Part shown: positions 16,529 to 26,534 of the stretch, piece after piece
Numbering within the stretch: the first letter of the stretch is position 1
Layout of the letters: each line of letters opens with the position of its first letter
Assembly (NCBI RefSeq): GCF_900110225.1
Contig: NZ_FOCW01000001.1
Coordinates: 1,240,001-1,304,000, forward strand
DNA from: Allobrachymonas denitrificans DSM 15123
GTDB taxonomy: Bacteria; Pseudomonadota; Gammaproteobacteria; Burkholderiales; Burkholderiaceae_C
Reading direction: 5' to 3'
Length of the DNA stretch: 64,000 bases
The notes under the pieces: model-generated
What the model was told of the DNA's origin: nothing
Databases searched by the model: none
The model's input: only the letters and a program-made list of their open reading frames with translations
Made by a program: the position numbers and the translations under genes

Positions 16529-17497
16529 TCAGGCATGCTGCGGCGTATGCAGGGTGAGCGGACGTGCAATGCGCTCGCGCAGCACGCGCTCGAAATGCGT
16601 GGGGTCGTGCGGCACCAGCATGCTGGCTTCGCGCGGCAGGTAGAAATCCCACAGGCGGGATACCCAGAAACGCAGCGCCGCAGCACGCAGCATGGCGGGC
16701 AGCAGTTCGCGCTCTGCGGCTTCCAGCGGGCGCACGGCCTGGTAGGCGTCCAGCAGGGCCTGTGTGCGCACGGGATCCAGCACGCCGGTCGCCAGGTCGA
16801 TGCACCAGTCGTTGATGCACACGCCCAGATCGAACAGCCAGGTGTCCACGCCTGCAAAGTAGAAGTCGAAGCAGCCGGTCAGCGTCTCGCCCTCGAACAT
16901 CACGTTGTCGCGGAACAGGTCGGCATGCACCGGGCCGCGCGGCAGCGCCTGGTAGGCAGCGCTGGCGGCAATGTGGTTCTGGTAGGCCAGCTCGGACTGC
17001 AGCAGTTCGCGCTGGCTGTCGTCCATGTGCGGATAGACCTCGGGCGCCGTTGCGTTCCACCAGGGCAGGCCACGCAGGTTGGGCTGCTCGCGCTCATAGT
17101 CCTGGCCGGCCAGGTGCATGCGGGCCAGGGTGGTGCCCACGGCAGCGCAATGCGGCGGCTGCGGTTGCAGCTGGCTCTTGCCGCTCAGGCGGTTGGCCAC
17201 GGCAGCGGGCTTGCCGCACAGCGTGAACAGCACTTCGCCCTCGGCGTTGGCAGCCGGCCTGGGCACCGGAATGCCGCGCAGCGCCAGGTGCTGCATCAGG
17301 TACAGATAAAAGGGCAACTGGGCGTGCGTCAGACGCTCGAACAGCGTCAGCACGTATTCGCCCCGGTCGGTGGTGGCGAAATAGTTGGTGTTTTCGATAC
17401 CGCCCTGAATGCCTTTCAACTCGAGCAGGGTGCCGAGTTGCAATTCTTCAAACAAAGGTCGGGCGGCCTCTAGCGAGACTTCGGTAAATACAGCCAT
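16529..17497 (-). CDS. thrB: Homoserine kinase, type II (APH fold)
   Basis: This 322-residue enzyme phosphorylates homoserine in threonine synthesis. It belongs to the aminoglycoside-phosphotransferase-like ThrB family found in Pseudomonas and betaproteobacteria. N-terminal MAVFTEVSLEAARPLFE and GIENTNYFATT are typical, the catalytic loop is VHADLFRDNVMF, and the metal-binding Asp is in CFDFYFAGVDTWLFDL. The upstream DUF2782 gene ends 25 bp before it, a linkage seen widely in these groups. Confidence 0.93.
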   Translation of the reverse strand: MAVFTEVSLEAARPLFEELQLGTLLELKGIQGGIENTNYFATTDRGEYVLTLFERLTHAQLPFYLYLMQHLALRGIPVPRPAANAEGEVLFTLCGKPAAVANRLSGKSQLQPQPPHCAAVGTTLARMHLAGQDYEREQPNLRGLPWWNATAPEVYPHMDDSQRELLQSELAYQNHIAASAAYQALPRGPVHADLFRDNVMFEGETLTGCFDFYFAGVDTWLFDLGVCINDWCIDLATGVLDPVRTQALLDAYQAVRPLEAAERELLPAMLRAAALRFWVSRLWDFYLPREASMLVPHDPTHFERVLRERIARPLTLHTPQHA

Positions 17498-17522
17498 GGT
17501 GGAATCAAGCAGTGCGCGGCAA

Positions 17523-17864
17523 TCAGAACTTCAGCACGTTCCACATGCGCTGGCCGGAAGTGGCCGTGGGGTTGGTGCGCTCGGGGGTGATCTGGTAAGC
17601 CGGAGCGCGGTTGTTGGGCTTGACCGTGATGCTTTCCGATTCGCCACCTACGCGCAACTCGTTGATGGTGGAGCCGCTGTCCTGGTGGTTCAGGTGCTCG
17701 ATGCGCTGGTCGCCGCGCAACTGGCCGTCAGTTTCGGCAACACCGGGCTCGGCTGCAACGACAGCGGGGGCGCTGACGCCATCCACTCCGTGCGTCTGCG
17801 TCCACGCGGCATGGGAAAACACTGCGGCAGCCAGCAGGATGGAGACGGAAAGGGGAGTTTTCAT
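17523..17864 (-). CDS. DUF2782-like secreted protein
   Basis: This protein of 113 residues has a signal peptide (MKTPLSVSILLAAAVFSHAAW, cleavage near residue 22). The mature C-terminal half (HLNHQDSGSTINELRVGGESES, then ITVKPNNRAPAYQI) fits DUF2782, a small periplasmic family commonly encoded between thrB and polA. No function is known. It is divergent from polA, with 153 bp between the starts that must hold both promoters. Confidence 0.7.
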   Translation of the reverse strand: MKTPLSVSILLAAAVFSHAAWTQTHGVDGVSAPAVVAAEPGVAETDGQLRGDQRIEHLNHQDSGSTINELRVGGESESITVKPNNRAPAYQITPERTNPTATSGQRMWNVLKF

Positions 17865-18017
17865 GGCAATTCGCTTCGATCAATCGGGACGGGCGCCGCA
17901 TTGTGGCGCAATGCAGGGATTTTAGGGCATAAGGCTGCATTTCCCCAGCCGCAATGGCACGGCAGGCGGGGAATGCCGTATTGCCGCACCGGGCTTTGCA
18001 GGCACAATGGCAGGCCT

Positions 18018-20852
18018 ATGCAAGAACAGATTTCCGATTCTCCCGTGGCCGAAGAAACGGCCACCGTGGATGCCCCTTCCGACACTCTGCTGCTGGTGGA
18101 TGGTTCCAGCTACCTGTACCGCGCCTTCCACGCCGGCGGCGACTGGAGCGTAACCCTGCCCGACGGCACCCGCCAGCCCACCGGAGCCTTGCGCATCCTG
18201 ATCAACATGATGCAGTCGCTCGAACGCGAGTTTCCCACGCGCTACGCCGTCTGCGTGTTCGATGCCAAGGGCAGCACCTTCCGCAACGCGCTGTATCCGG
18301 ACTACAAGGGCCACCGTCCGCCCATGCCGGAGGATCTGGCCAGCCAGATCGGGCCCATCCACCAGGTGGTGCGCCTGCTCGGCTGGCACGTGCTGTGCAT
18401 CGAGGGCGTGGAAGCGGACGACATCATCGGCACCCTGGCCGGCATGGCTGCAGAGCAGGGCAAGCGCGTGATCATTTCGAGTGGCGACAAGGACCTGAGC
18501 CAGCTGGTGAACGAGCATGTCACCATCATCGACACCATGAACGGCAAGAAGCGCGACGTGGCGGGCGTCACTGCCGAGTTCGGGGTGCCGCCCTCGCTGA
18601 TGATTGACTACCAGACGCTGGTGGGCGATACGGTGGACAACGTGCCCGGCGTGGACAAGGTTGGCCCCAAGACGGCGGCCAAGTGGCTCAACACCTACGG
18701 CTCGCTCGATAAGCTGGTGGAGGAAGCCGCCGGCATCAAGGGCGTGGTGGGCGAGAACCTGCGCAAGGCGCTGGACTGGCTGCCGATCGGCCGCCAGCTG
18801 GTCACCATCAAGACCGATTGCGACCTGGGCGACCATGTGCAGGGGCTGCCCGACCTGGGGGCGCTGGCCCGGCATCCGCGCAACATCGAGGAGCTGCGGG
18901 CCTTCTACCAGTTGTACCAGTTCCGCAGCCTGCTCAAGGCCTTGCCGGACGACAGCGGTGGCACTGCCGCTGCGGCGGCTCCGGCCCCTGGCGGCACGGG
19001 CGACCTGTTCAGCGAAGCCAGACCGAGCGAACAGGATCATGCTGCCCAGGCATCGGATTACCAGACCATCACCACCTGGTCAGACTTTGACGCCTGGCTC
19101 GCCCGCATCGAGCAGGCTGAGTTGACGGCCCTGGATACCGAAACCACCTCGCTCAATCCGCTGCAGGCGCGCATCCTGGGCATCAGCCTGAGTGTGCAGG
19201 CGGGGCAGGCGGCCTATATCCCGCTCGGCCATGAGGCGCCGGAATCGCCGGAACAATTGCCACTGGACGAGGTGCTGCAGCGCCTGCGACCCTGGCTGGA
19301 AGATGCCAGCAAGCCCAAGCTGGGCCAGAACATCAAGTACGACCGGCATGTGCTCGCCAATCACGGCATCGAGGTGCGTGGCTATATCCACGACACCATG
19401 CTGCAGAGCTATGTGCTGGAGGCGCACAAGCCGCACGGACTGGAAAGCCTGGCCGAGCGCCATATCCACCGCCGCGGCCTGAGCTACGAAGACCTGTGCG
19501 GCAAGGGTGCCAGCCAGATTCCCTTCAGCCAGGTGCCTGTGGGTCAGGCCACGGTATATGCCTGCGAGGATTCCGACTTTGCCCTGCAGGTACACCAGAC
19601 CCTGTGGCCGCAACTCGAGAAGGAAGACAAGCTGCGCCGCATCTACGAGCTGGAAATCGAGGCCAGCGAAGTGCTGTTCCGCATCGAGCGCAACGGCGTG
19701 CAGATCGATGCACAGCAGCTCGCGCGCCAGAGCAACGAACTCGGCCTGCGCATGCTGGAGCTGGAACGCAGCGCGCACGAGATGGCCGAACAGCCATTCA
19801 ACCTGAGCTCACCCAAGCAGATCGGCGAGATCTTCTTCACCAAGCTGGGCCTGCCGGTCATCAAGAAAACCTCCACCGGCGCACCGAGCACCGACGAAGA
19901 GGTGCTGGAGAAACTGGCCGAGGACTTCCCGCTGCCACGCGCCATTCTGGAATACCGCAGCCTGTCCAAACTGAAGAACACCTATACCGACAAGCTCGCC
20001 GGGATGACCAATCCGCTCACCGGGCGGGTGCATACCAACTATGCCCAAGCCGTGGCGGTGACGGGGCGCCTGTCCAGCACCGATCCCAACCTGCAGAACA
20101 TTCCGGTGCGCACTGCCGAAGGACGCCGCATCCGCGAAGCATTCGTGGCAGGGCCGGGCAACGTGATTGCCAGTGCCGACTACAGCCAGATCGAGTTGCG
20201 CATCATGGCGCACATCAGCGAGGATGCGGCGCTGATCCATGCCTTTGAAAGCGGCGCCGATGTGCACCGCGCCACGGCTTCGGAAGTCTTTGGTGTGGCG
20301 CCTGATCAGGTCTCCAGCGAGCAGCGCCGCTACGCCAAGGTGATCAACTTCGGCCTAATCTACGGCATGAGCAGCTTTGGCCTGGCCAAGTCGCTGGGCA
20401 TCGACAACACGGCGGCGCGCAACTACATCCAGCGCTACTTTGAACGCTATCCGGGCGTGCGCGAGTACATGGAGCGCACGCGCGAGCAGGCGCGCGAACA
20501 GGGCTTTGTCGAAACCGTGTTCGGCCGCCGCCTGCAGCTGCCCGACATCCGGAGCCCGAACGGCCCGCGCCGCGCCGGGGCCGAGCGTGCCGCCATCAAT
20601 GCGCCCATGCAGGGCACGGCAGCCGACCTGATCAAGATGAGCATGGTCCAGGTCCAGCGCGCACTCGACGAGCAGCAGCGTGCCACCCGCATGATCATGC
20701 AGGTGCACGATGAACTGGTGTTCGAGGTGCCGGAAGCAGAGATCGACTGGGTGCGCAGCGAGGTGCCGCGCATCATGGCCGGCGTGGCGCAGCTGCGCGT
20801 GCCGCTGCTGGCAGAGATTGGCTTTGGTCCCAACTGGGAGCAGGCTCACTGA
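18018..20852 (+). CDS. polA: DNA polymerase I
   Basis: PolA (944 residues) fills gaps and removes RNA primers. The N-terminal 5'-nuclease domain shows VDGSSYLYRAFHA, VEADDIIGTLA and SGDKDLSQLV. The 3'-5' proofreading domain keeps its DxE motif (ALDTETTSLNPL) and the YACEDSDFAL exo III motif, so it should be active. The polymerase domain has motif A SADYSQIELRI, motif B RRYAKVINFGLIYGM and motif C QVHDELVFEV. The ATG at 18018 is taken because the region upstream belongs to the divergent promoter area. Confidence 0.97.
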   Translation: MQEQISDSPVAEETATVDAPSDTLLLVDGSSYLYRAFHAGGDWSVTLPDGTRQPTGALRILINMMQSLEREFPTRYAVCVFDAKGSTFRNALYPDYKGHRPPMPEDLASQIGPIHQVVRLLGWHVLCIEGVEADDIIGTLAGMAAEQGKRVIISSGDKDLSQLVNEHVTIIDTMNGKKRDVAGVTAEFGVPPSLMIDYQTLVGDTVDNVPGVDKVGPKTAAKWLNTYGSLDKLVEEAAGIKGVVGENLRKALDWLPIGRQLVTIKTDCDLGDHVQGLPDLGALARHPRNIEELRAFYQLYQFRSLLKALPDDSGGTAAAAAPAPGGTGDLFSEARPSEQDHAAQASDYQTITTWSDFDAWLARIEQAELTALDTETTSLNPLQARILGISLSVQAGQAAYIPLGHEAPESPEQLPLDEVLQRLRPWLEDASKPKLGQNIKYDRHVLANHGIEVRGYIHDTMLQSYVLEAHKPHGLESLAERHIHRRGLSYEDLCGKGASQIPFSQVPVGQATVYACEDSDFALQVHQTLWPQLEKEDKLRRIYELEIEASEVLFRIERNGVQIDAQQLARQSNELGLRMLELERSAHEMAEQPFNLSSPKQIGEIFFTKLGLPVIKKTSTGAPSTDEEVLEKLAEDFPLPRAILEYRSLSKLKNTYTDKLAGMTNPLTGRVHTNYAQAVAVTGRLSSTDPNLQNIPVRTAEGRRIREAFVAGPGNVIASADYSQIELRIMAHISEDAALIHAFESGADVHRATASEVFGVAPDQVSSEQRRYAKVINFGLIYGMSSFGLAKSLGIDNTAARNYIQRYFERYPGVREYMERTREQAREQGFVETVFGRRLQLPDIRSPNGPRRAGAERAAINAPMQGTAADLIKMSMVQVQRALDEQQRATRMIMQVHDELVFEVPEAEIDWVRSEVPRIMAGVAQLRVPLLAEIGFGPNWEQAH

Positions 20853-20881
20853 GTTTTTACCCCACCGAGAAGGAGACAGGC

Positions 20882-21793
20882 ATGCATCCCAACCAGATTG
20901 AAGACAGCGAAGCCTTGTTGCAGGGCGCAGGCAGCCCAGATCGCCGCGCCGTGCTGCAGGCCGCCATTGCTGCCAGTGCGGTGCTGGCATCGGCCGTGTC
21001 CACCGGATGCGCCCAGGCCGGGCCCGGCAAGCAGACGCCGGCCGCGGGCCTGGAGGCAGGCAACGTGCTGATCGACGTGAATGGCTTTGCCATGCCGGCG
21101 TACCGCGCAGCCCCTTCCGGCAAGAGCAATCTTCCGGTGGTGCTCGTCATCTCCGAAATCTTCGGTGTGCACGCGCACATTGCCGATGTGGCGCGTCGTC
21201 TGGCGCACGCAGGCTATCTGGCCATCGCACCCTCCCTGTTCGTGCGGCAGGGCGACGCCGGCAGCTATACCGAAATTCCCAAGCTGATGAGCGAAGTCAT
21301 CGCCAAGGTGCCGGATGCGCAGGTGATGGCCGATCTGGATGCCACGGTGCGCTGGGCGGCCGCAAACGGGGGCGACATCGCACGGCTGGGCATCACCGGC
21401 TTCTGCTGGGGTGGCCGTATCACCTGGCTATACACTGCGCACAATCCGGCGGTGAAGGCCGGGGTCGCCTGGTATGGCCGTCTGGTCGGGGAGGCCACGG
21501 CGCTTGCACCGCGTCACCCGGTCGACCTGGCAGGACAGCTGCACGGGCCGGTGCTGGGGCTGTACGGGGGTGCAGATACCGGCATCCCCATCGCCACCGT
21601 GGACCGCATGAAGGCCGCCTTGCAGGAAGCAGGCCGAAAGGGCAATCGTGCCGCTGCAGCCAGCAGCTTTGTGGTCTATCCCGATGCGCCCCATGCCTTC
21701 CATGCCGACTACCGCCCGAGCTATCGGGAAACGGAAGCCAGGGATGGCTGGAAGCGCATGCTGGCCTGGTTCCGCCAGCACGGCGTGGCTTAG
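20882..21793 (+). CDS. Dienelactone hydrolase family protein, exported
   Basis: This protein of 303 residues has a twin-arginine-like signal (DRRAVLQAAIAASAVLASA) ending near Cys43, so it may be an exported or lipid-anchored enzyme. The alpha/beta-hydrolase domain has the dienelactone-hydrolase triad: Cys in GITGFCWGGR, Asp in LYGGADTGIP and His in PDAPHAFHADY, plus the conserved Glu in SEIFGVH. The natural substrate is unknown; export argues against a classic chlorocatechol role. Its stop overlaps the stop of the convergent sulfurtransferase gene. Confidence 0.85.
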   Translation: MHPNQIEDSEALLQGAGSPDRRAVLQAAIAASAVLASAVSTGCAQAGPGKQTPAAGLEAGNVLIDVNGFAMPAYRAAPSGKSNLPVVLVISEIFGVHAHIADVARRLAHAGYLAIAPSLFVRQGDAGSYTEIPKLMSEVIAKVPDAQVMADLDATVRWAAANGGDIARLGITGFCWGGRITWLYTAHNPAVKAGVAWYGRLVGEATALAPRHPVDLAGQLHGPVLGLYGGADTGIPIATVDRMKAALQEAGRKGNRAAAASSFVVYPDAPHAFHADYRPSYRETEARDGWKRMLAWFRQHGVA

Positions 21794-22680
21794 CCGCGTT
21801 CCACCGGCAGCTCAGGCTTGGTCGTGCACCACTCGCTCCAGCTGCCGCCGTACAGGGCAGGGCGGGGCAGTCCGGCGATCTCCATGGCCAGCACATTGGG
21901 AATGGCGCTGACGCCGCTGCCGCAGTACACCGTTACGCGACTCGTATCGCGTCCGTCCAGCATGGCATCGAACTCCTGGCGCAGCACCCCGGTCGGCTTG
22001 AAGCGGCCGTCAGCTTCCATGTTCTCGGTAAATGGACGATTGAGCGCGCCAGGAATGTGTCCCGCCACCGGATCCAGCAGTTCCTCCTCACCCCGATAGC
22101 GGGCCGCGCTGCGCGAATCGATCAGCGTACATTCGCCCTTGCCCAGGCTCTGTGCCACTTCGTCGGTGGAAACCAGACGCACCAACGGCTTGTTCAGTTC
22201 GAACGGCTGGTCCACCATGGCATAGGCGCCCGAGTCCATCTGCTGGCTGATCGGATGCGGGCCGGATTCCACCGGGTAGCCGGCATCCTGCCAGGCCTGC
22301 AGGCCGCCATCGAGCACGGCCACATTGTCATGGCCCAGCCACTTCATGATCCACCACAGGCGGCCACAGTAGTTGTTGCCGTTACGGTCGTAGACCACGG
22401 CCTGCATGTCGTTGGTGAAACCCACGCGGCGCAGCGCATGCACGCAGTCGGAGCGTACCGGCAGCGGGTGGCGGCCACCGCTGGCAGCATTGTCCGGGTC
22501 GCTGGAACTCAGGTAGGTATCCAGATCCACGTACAGCGCGCCAGGAATATGCGCCTCGAGGTATTGCTGCACGCCCCAGTCGGGCTGCATCAGGTCGAAG
22601 CTGCAGTCGAACACCATCAGGGGCTTGTCCTGGCTCTGGAGTTCGTGCAGTTGTCGGGCGGTGATGAGGGTGGTGTACAT
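21790..22680 (-). CDS. sseA: Thiosulfate / 3-mercaptopyruvate sulfurtransferase
   Basis: This 296-residue protein has two rhodanese domains. The N-terminal inactive domain includes DRNGNNYCGRLWWIMKWLGH. The C-terminal catalytic domain has the active loop CGSGVSAIPN. The loop starts CGSGV, closer to 3-mercaptopyruvate sulfurtransferases (CG[S/T]GVT) than to the CRKGVT loop of thiosulfate enzymes. It probably moves sulfur to cyanide or thiol acceptors in the cytoplasm. It follows the DMT transporter gene on the same strand after 42 bp. Confidence 0.85.
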   Translation of the reverse strand: MYTTLITARQLHELQSQDKPLMVFDCSFDLMQPDWGVQQYLEAHIPGALYVDLDTYLSSSDPDNAASGGRHPLPVRSDCVHALRRVGFTNDMQAVVYDRNGNNYCGRLWWIMKWLGHDNVAVLDGGLQAWQDAGYPVESGPHPISQQMDSGAYAMVDQPFELNKPLVRLVSTDEVAQSLGKGECTLIDSRSAARYRGEEELLDPVAGHIPGALNRPFTENMEADGRFKPTGVLRQEFDAMLDGRDTSRVTVYCGSGVSAIPNVLAMEIAGLPRPALYGGSWSEWCTTKPELPVERG

Positions 22681-22722
22681 GGGTGTCTCCGTTGTTGTTA
22701 TGTCTGTGATGGCGGTGCCGGT

Positions 22723-23607
22723 TCAGCCCGCATTCTGTGCGGCCTGCCGCATGGCCTGATGCTGGCGCACCCAGGTGGCGGCAATGCCGGAGAGCACAAT
22801 GATAACCATGCCCAGCCAGGCAGCCGGCTCCAGCCGCTCGTGGAACAGCCACAGGCTGAACAGCGAGGCATAGACGATGCCCAGATACTGCAGCGTGGCC
22901 ACCACCAGCGTCGAGCCGCGCGTGTAGGCCCGCGTCATGCACCACTGGCCGAGCGAGGCAAAGATGCCGGTGGCAGGCAGCAGCCAGGCCGTGCGCCATT
23001 CCAGCGGCGAAAATCCGCTGAACAGCAGCACCCCCACCAGACCCACCAGCGTGGTGCCCAGCGAAAAATAGAACACCGTCCGAGTTTCTGGCTCGCCCGC
23101 ACGACCCAGCGCGCTCACCTGCAGATAGGCCACCGCCGACATCATTCCCGAAATCAGTCCCAATAGCGCAGCCAGAGGATCATTGCCCGCCATGCGCGGA
23201 TTGAGCAGCAGCACCACGCCTACAAACCCGCACAGCACAGCCACGAACAGCCAGGGATAGGCAATGCGCCGCGTCTTCCACCAGGCAGCCACAATCACGA
23301 GCGTGCCCAGCCACACGCTGCTCATGGTGTTGAGCGTCATCGATGTGGCAAACGGCAAGTGCCCGATCGCGTAAAACCACAGCGACATGGCGGTGATGCC
23401 CGCCAGATTGCGCCGCACATGCAGCAACGGCACGGGCGTCGCCAGCGGCGTACCGCGCAACCAGAGCAGGGCGCTGAACAGGACCACGCCGGTCAGCCCG
23501 CGATAGAACACGATCTCCAACGTGCCATAGCCCTGCGAGGCCAGCTTGATGCACACCCCCATGATGGCAAAGAACAGGGCGCCGAGCGCCATCCAGAGGG
23601 CTTGCAT
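22723..23607 (-). CDS. DMT superfamily (EamA) transporter
   Basis: This 294-residue inner-membrane protein has ten predicted helices arranged as two EamA repeats (residues about 5-135 and 145-280). FYRGLTGVVLFSALLWLRG and LEPAAWLGMVIIVLSGIAAT are typical of drug/metabolite exporters of the RhaT/YdcZ group. The substrate cannot be assigned from sequence. It is followed by sseA, and a strong hairpin separates it from the Rieske oxygenase gene upstream. Confidence 0.85.
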   Translation of the reverse strand: MQALWMALGALFFAIMGVCIKLASQGYGTLEIVFYRGLTGVVLFSALLWLRGTPLATPVPLLHVRRNLAGITAMSLWFYAIGHLPFATSMTLNTMSSVWLGTLVIVAAWWKTRRIAYPWLFVAVLCGFVGVVLLLNPRMAGNDPLAALLGLISGMMSAVAYLQVSALGRAGEPETRTVFYFSLGTTLVGLVGVLLFSGFSPLEWRTAWLLPATGIFASLGQWCMTRAYTRGSTLVVATLQYLGIVYASLFSLWLFHERLEPAAWLGMVIIVLSGIAATWVRQHQAMRQAAQNAG

Positions 23608-23638
23608 GCAGAAGTGGCCGAAATGTAGAAGGCAAGAA

Positions 23639-23672
23639 AATAGCCAGCAGCGGCTGGCGTCTGCTGGCTATT
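23639..23672 (-). terminator. Terminator after the Rieske oxygenase gene
   Basis: A perfect 12-bp stem (AATAGCCAGCAG with CTGCTGGCTATT) encloses a 10-nt loop. Read on the minus strand it runs into TATTTTCTT, giving an intrinsic terminator for the Rieske gene just before the DMT transporter gene starts. Confidence 0.75.
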
Positions 23673-23756
23673 GTAGTGAGAGCGCGGCGCCCTTCGGAGC
23701 GATGACCGGATACCCTCAGTCAGGGACAGAGCGGTCGCCCGCGCTTCGAAACCAGG

Positions 23757-24896
23757 TCAGCGCAGAGCGTCGGTCGCAAGTTCTTCGGGGTTGCCCACCT
23801 TGCGGCGATACCACTCGTGGAAATGCTGCATGCCATCTTCCATCGGGCTCTGGTAGGGGCCGACTTCATTGTCGCCACGCTCGAGCAGTGCCTTGCGGCC
23901 GGCATCCATGCGTTCGGCGATCTCGTCGTCCTCGATGCAGGTTTCCATGTAGGCCGCTTTTTGCGCCTCGATGAATTCCGGCTCGAACGCGGCGATCTCT
24001 TCCGGATAGAAGAATTCGACCAGGTTCAGCGTCTTGTCCACCGCCAGCGGATGCAGCGTGGACACCGTCAGCACGTTGGGATACCACTCCACCATGATGT
24101 GCGGGTAGTAGGTCAGCCAGATGGCGCCGTGCTCGGGCAGTTCGCCATTGCGGTACTGCATCAGCACTTCGTGCCACTTCTGGTACACATCGCTGCCGGG
24201 CTTCTTGAGCTGGTTGGCAATACCCACCGTCTGCACCGAGTACTCGGGCTTGAACTCCCAGCGCAGGTCGTCGCAGGTGACAAAGTTGCCCAGGCCGGGA
24301 TGGAACGGACCGACGTGGTAGTCCTCCAGATAGACCTCGATGAAGGTCTTCCAGTTGTAGTTGCAGATGTGCGATTCGACGTGGCTCAGCACATAGCCAT
24401 CGAAATCGAGCGCGCTGGCCGGGCCCATGTTGGCCAGGTCGGCCTCAATGTCGCGGCCGTTGTCCTCGAACAGCATGCCGTGCCAGTTGCGCAGCTTGTA
24501 GTTGTTGAGGTTCAGGCAGGGATCGTGGCTGAAATGCGGCGCGCCCAGCAGCTTGCCGCTGCTGTTGTAGGTCCAGCGGTGCAGCGGGCAGACGATGTTG
24601 CCGCCGGCCTGTTCGCCCAGATTGCCCCGCCCCTTCAGCATGACGGCCTGACGGTGGCGGCAGACGTTGGACACCAGCTCGATGCCATTGGGCGTGTGCA
24701 CCAGTGCACGGCCCTCGTTCTCCTGCGGCAGCGCGTAATAGTCGCCCACGTTCGGCACGGAGGCGGCATGACCCACATAGCGCGGGCCATGGGCGAATAT
24801 TGTTTCGAGTTCACGCTTGAAAAGCGCCTCGCTGAAATAGCTGCTGACGGGGAACTGGCTTGTGGCCTGCTGTAATTGAAGACTTAAATCAGACAT
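23757..24896 (-). CDS. Rieske-type aromatic ring-hydroxylating oxygenase alpha subunit
   Basis: This 379-residue oxygenase has an N-terminal Rieske domain with both cluster motifs (CRHRQAVML and CPLHRWTYNSSG) and a C-terminal catalytic domain with the mononuclear-iron histidines in EDYHVGPFHPGLG. The ATG at 24896 is used because it follows a plausible ribosome site and begins a normal N-terminus. No ferredoxin, reductase or beta subunit is encoded nearby, so it must use partners elsewhere. The substrate (aromatic acid, quaternary amine or other) cannot be determined. Confidence 0.82.
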   Translation of the reverse strand: MSDLSLQLQQATSQFPVSSYFSEALFKRELETIFAHGPRYVGHAASVPNVGDYYALPQENEGRALVHTPNGIELVSNVCRHRQAVMLKGRGNLGEQAGGNIVCPLHRWTYNSSGKLLGAPHFSHDPCLNLNNYKLRNWHGMLFEDNGRDIEADLANMGPASALDFDGYVLSHVESHICNYNWKTFIEVYLEDYHVGPFHPGLGNFVTCDDLRWEFKPEYSVQTVGIANQLKKPGSDVYQKWHEVLMQYRNGELPEHGAIWLTYYPHIMVEWYPNVLTVSTLHPLAVDKTLNLVEFFYPEEIAAFEPEFIEAQKAAYMETCIEDDEIAERMDAGRKALLERGDNEVGPYQSPMEDGMQHFHEWYRRKVGNPEELATDALR

Positions 24897-25253
24897 CTTG
24901 TCCTGACCTGAGACTCCCCCTATGAAGGGGCAGGGTGCGCTGGCGCGCGAAAAGGTGTGAAGCATGCGGAAATTCATGCGAAGGAAGCACATGCCACCAT
25001 GCCCCCACCGGCGAACGCGTATTGTACCGTGAGCCCCGGATTTCTGCTGCATACGCGCCACAATACGGCATCATTTCTCTGGAAAATCAACGTCTTAACC
25101 ACATTTGCGCCACATTTTCATGAAAGCGTCACACGAAAGTCGTGACGAGTCGCACGTTTCCGCGATTCGAGCAAGCACGAAGGCGGCCGCGCTTCTTGTC
25201 GTGACAGGGCTGCGGCGTACAATCGACCATCCGATCCGAATGTGTTTTCCCTG
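24897..25253. promoter_or_regulatory. Divergent intergenic region with predicted xseB-ispA promoter
   Basis: This 357-bp gap separates the divergent Rieske gene and xseB. Near xseB there is a promoter-like pair: -35 TTGTCG (25196-25201), 16 bp, -10 TACAAT (25218-25223), which would drive xseB-ispA and perhaps dxs. I see no convincing gene in the rest of the gap. Confidence 0.5.
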
Positions 25254-25511
25254 ATGAGCAGTCTTCCTCCATCTTCTACTACACCCTTGCCCGACACCTA
25301 CGAAGAAGCCCTCTCCGAACTGGAGGATCTCGTCCAGACGCTCGAGTCCGGGCAGACCCCGCTCGACGAGCTGCTGGCGAGCTACCAGCGCGGTGCAGCG
25401 CTGCTGGCGTTCTGCAAGCAGAAACTGACGGCAGTCGAAGACCAGATCCGCGTGCTCGAATCCGGCTCGCAAGGCATTGGCACCAGGGCACTGGAGGATG
25501 ACAACGCATGA
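25254..25511 (+). CDS. xseB: Exodeoxyribonuclease VII small subunit
   Basis: XseB (85 residues) is the small subunit of the nuclease that degrades single-stranded DNA. The motif [33 protein letters not shown] is the XseB signature (positions about 15-47) and the rest is helical. A GTG four codons upstream is also possible. The last bases (ATGA) overlap the ispA start, as in many proteobacteria where xseB-ispA-dxs form an operon. Confidence 0.95.
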   Translation: MSSLPPSSTTPLPDTYEEALSELEDLVQTLESGQTPLDELLASYQRGAALLAFCKQKLTAVEDQIRVLESGSQGIGTRALEDDNA

Positions 25512-26410
25512 GCAACCCGTCTTCCGATTTCCCGCACTGGATACAGCAACAGCTCGGGCGCGTCGAACAGGCACTGTCCGACTGGGTCGGGCGTGACGCG
25601 CCGCACGCTTTGGGCGAAGCCATGCGCTATGCCGTGCTGGACGGTGGCAAGCGCTTGCGCCCGCTGCTGGTACTCGCGGCCTGCGAGGCCACGGACGGCC
25701 TGCAGTCTGCCGCGCTGCGCGCTGCCTGCTCCGTCGAGCTGATTCATGCCTACTCCCTGGTGCACGACGACATGCCCTGCATGGACAACGACGTGCTGCG
25801 CCGTGGCAAGCCCACCGTGCACGTTGCCTACGGTGAAGCCAGCGCCTTGCTGGCGGGTGATGCCTTGCAGGCACTGGCGTTCGAACTGCTCACGCCCGAC
25901 GCTTCCGAGGAGGACATCCCGTCTGCCATGCAGGCCACCCTGTGCCGACTGCTGGCGCGCGCCGCAGGCAGCCATGGCATGGCAGGCGGGCAGGCCATCG
26001 ATCTGGCAAGCGTGGGCGTGGCGCTGACGCGCCCCGAACTCCAGCGCATGCACGCCCTCAAGACCGGCGCCTTGCTGCAGGCCAGCGTGGTCATGGGCGC
26101 TGCCTGCAGCAACGCATCTTCCGCCACGCACACAGCGCTGCAGCAGTATGGCGCGGCCATTGGTCTGGCATTCCAGGTGGTCGATGACATCCTGGACGTG
26201 ACGGCCGACTCCCAGACGCTGGGCAAGACTGCCGGCAAGGACGCTGCCAACGACAAGCCGACCTATGTCTCGCTGCTCGGCCTTGATGCTTCGCGCGCCT
26301 ATGCACGCCAGTTGCATGAGGAAGCGGTACAGGCGCTGCAGGCCAGTGGCCTGGAGCGTACAGACACCTTGCGCGCCCTGGCCGATCTGGTGATCGAGCG
26401 CGCTTTCTGA
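25508..26410 (+). CDS. ispA: Farnesyl diphosphate synthase (polyprenyl synthetase)
   Basis: IspA (300 residues) condenses IPP with DMAPP/GPP to farnesyl-PP, the precursor for quinone side chains and undecaprenyl-PP. The first Asp-rich motif DDMPCMDND and the second DDILD are both present, with GGKRLRPLL and [20 protein letters not shown] around them. It sits between xseB (4-bp overlap) and dxs. It helps supply prenyl chains for ubiquinone, and therefore also for rhodoquinone. Confidence 0.95.
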   Translation: MSNPSSDFPHWIQQQLGRVEQALSDWVGRDAPHALGEAMRYAVLDGGKRLRPLLVLAACEATDGLQSAALRAACSVELIHAYSLVHDDMPCMDNDVLRRGKPTVHVAYGEASALLAGDALQALAFELLTPDASEEDIPSAMQATLCRLLARAAGSHGMAGGQAIDLASVGVALTRPELQRMHALKTGALLQASVVMGAACSNASSATHTALQQYGAAIGLAFQVVDDILDVTADSQTLGKTAGKDAANDKPTYVSLLGLDASRAYARQLHEEAVQALQASGLERTDTLRALADLVIERAF

Positions 26411-26534
26411 ACGGAGCGTGGCGACCCACCGGTACAATCCACCCATGTGCTCCAGGCCGGATCCGGTGTGTCACGACACCGTGTCACAGGGCAGGGCATG
26501 ACTGACCAAAATAGAACTTCAGGATTCCTCCTCG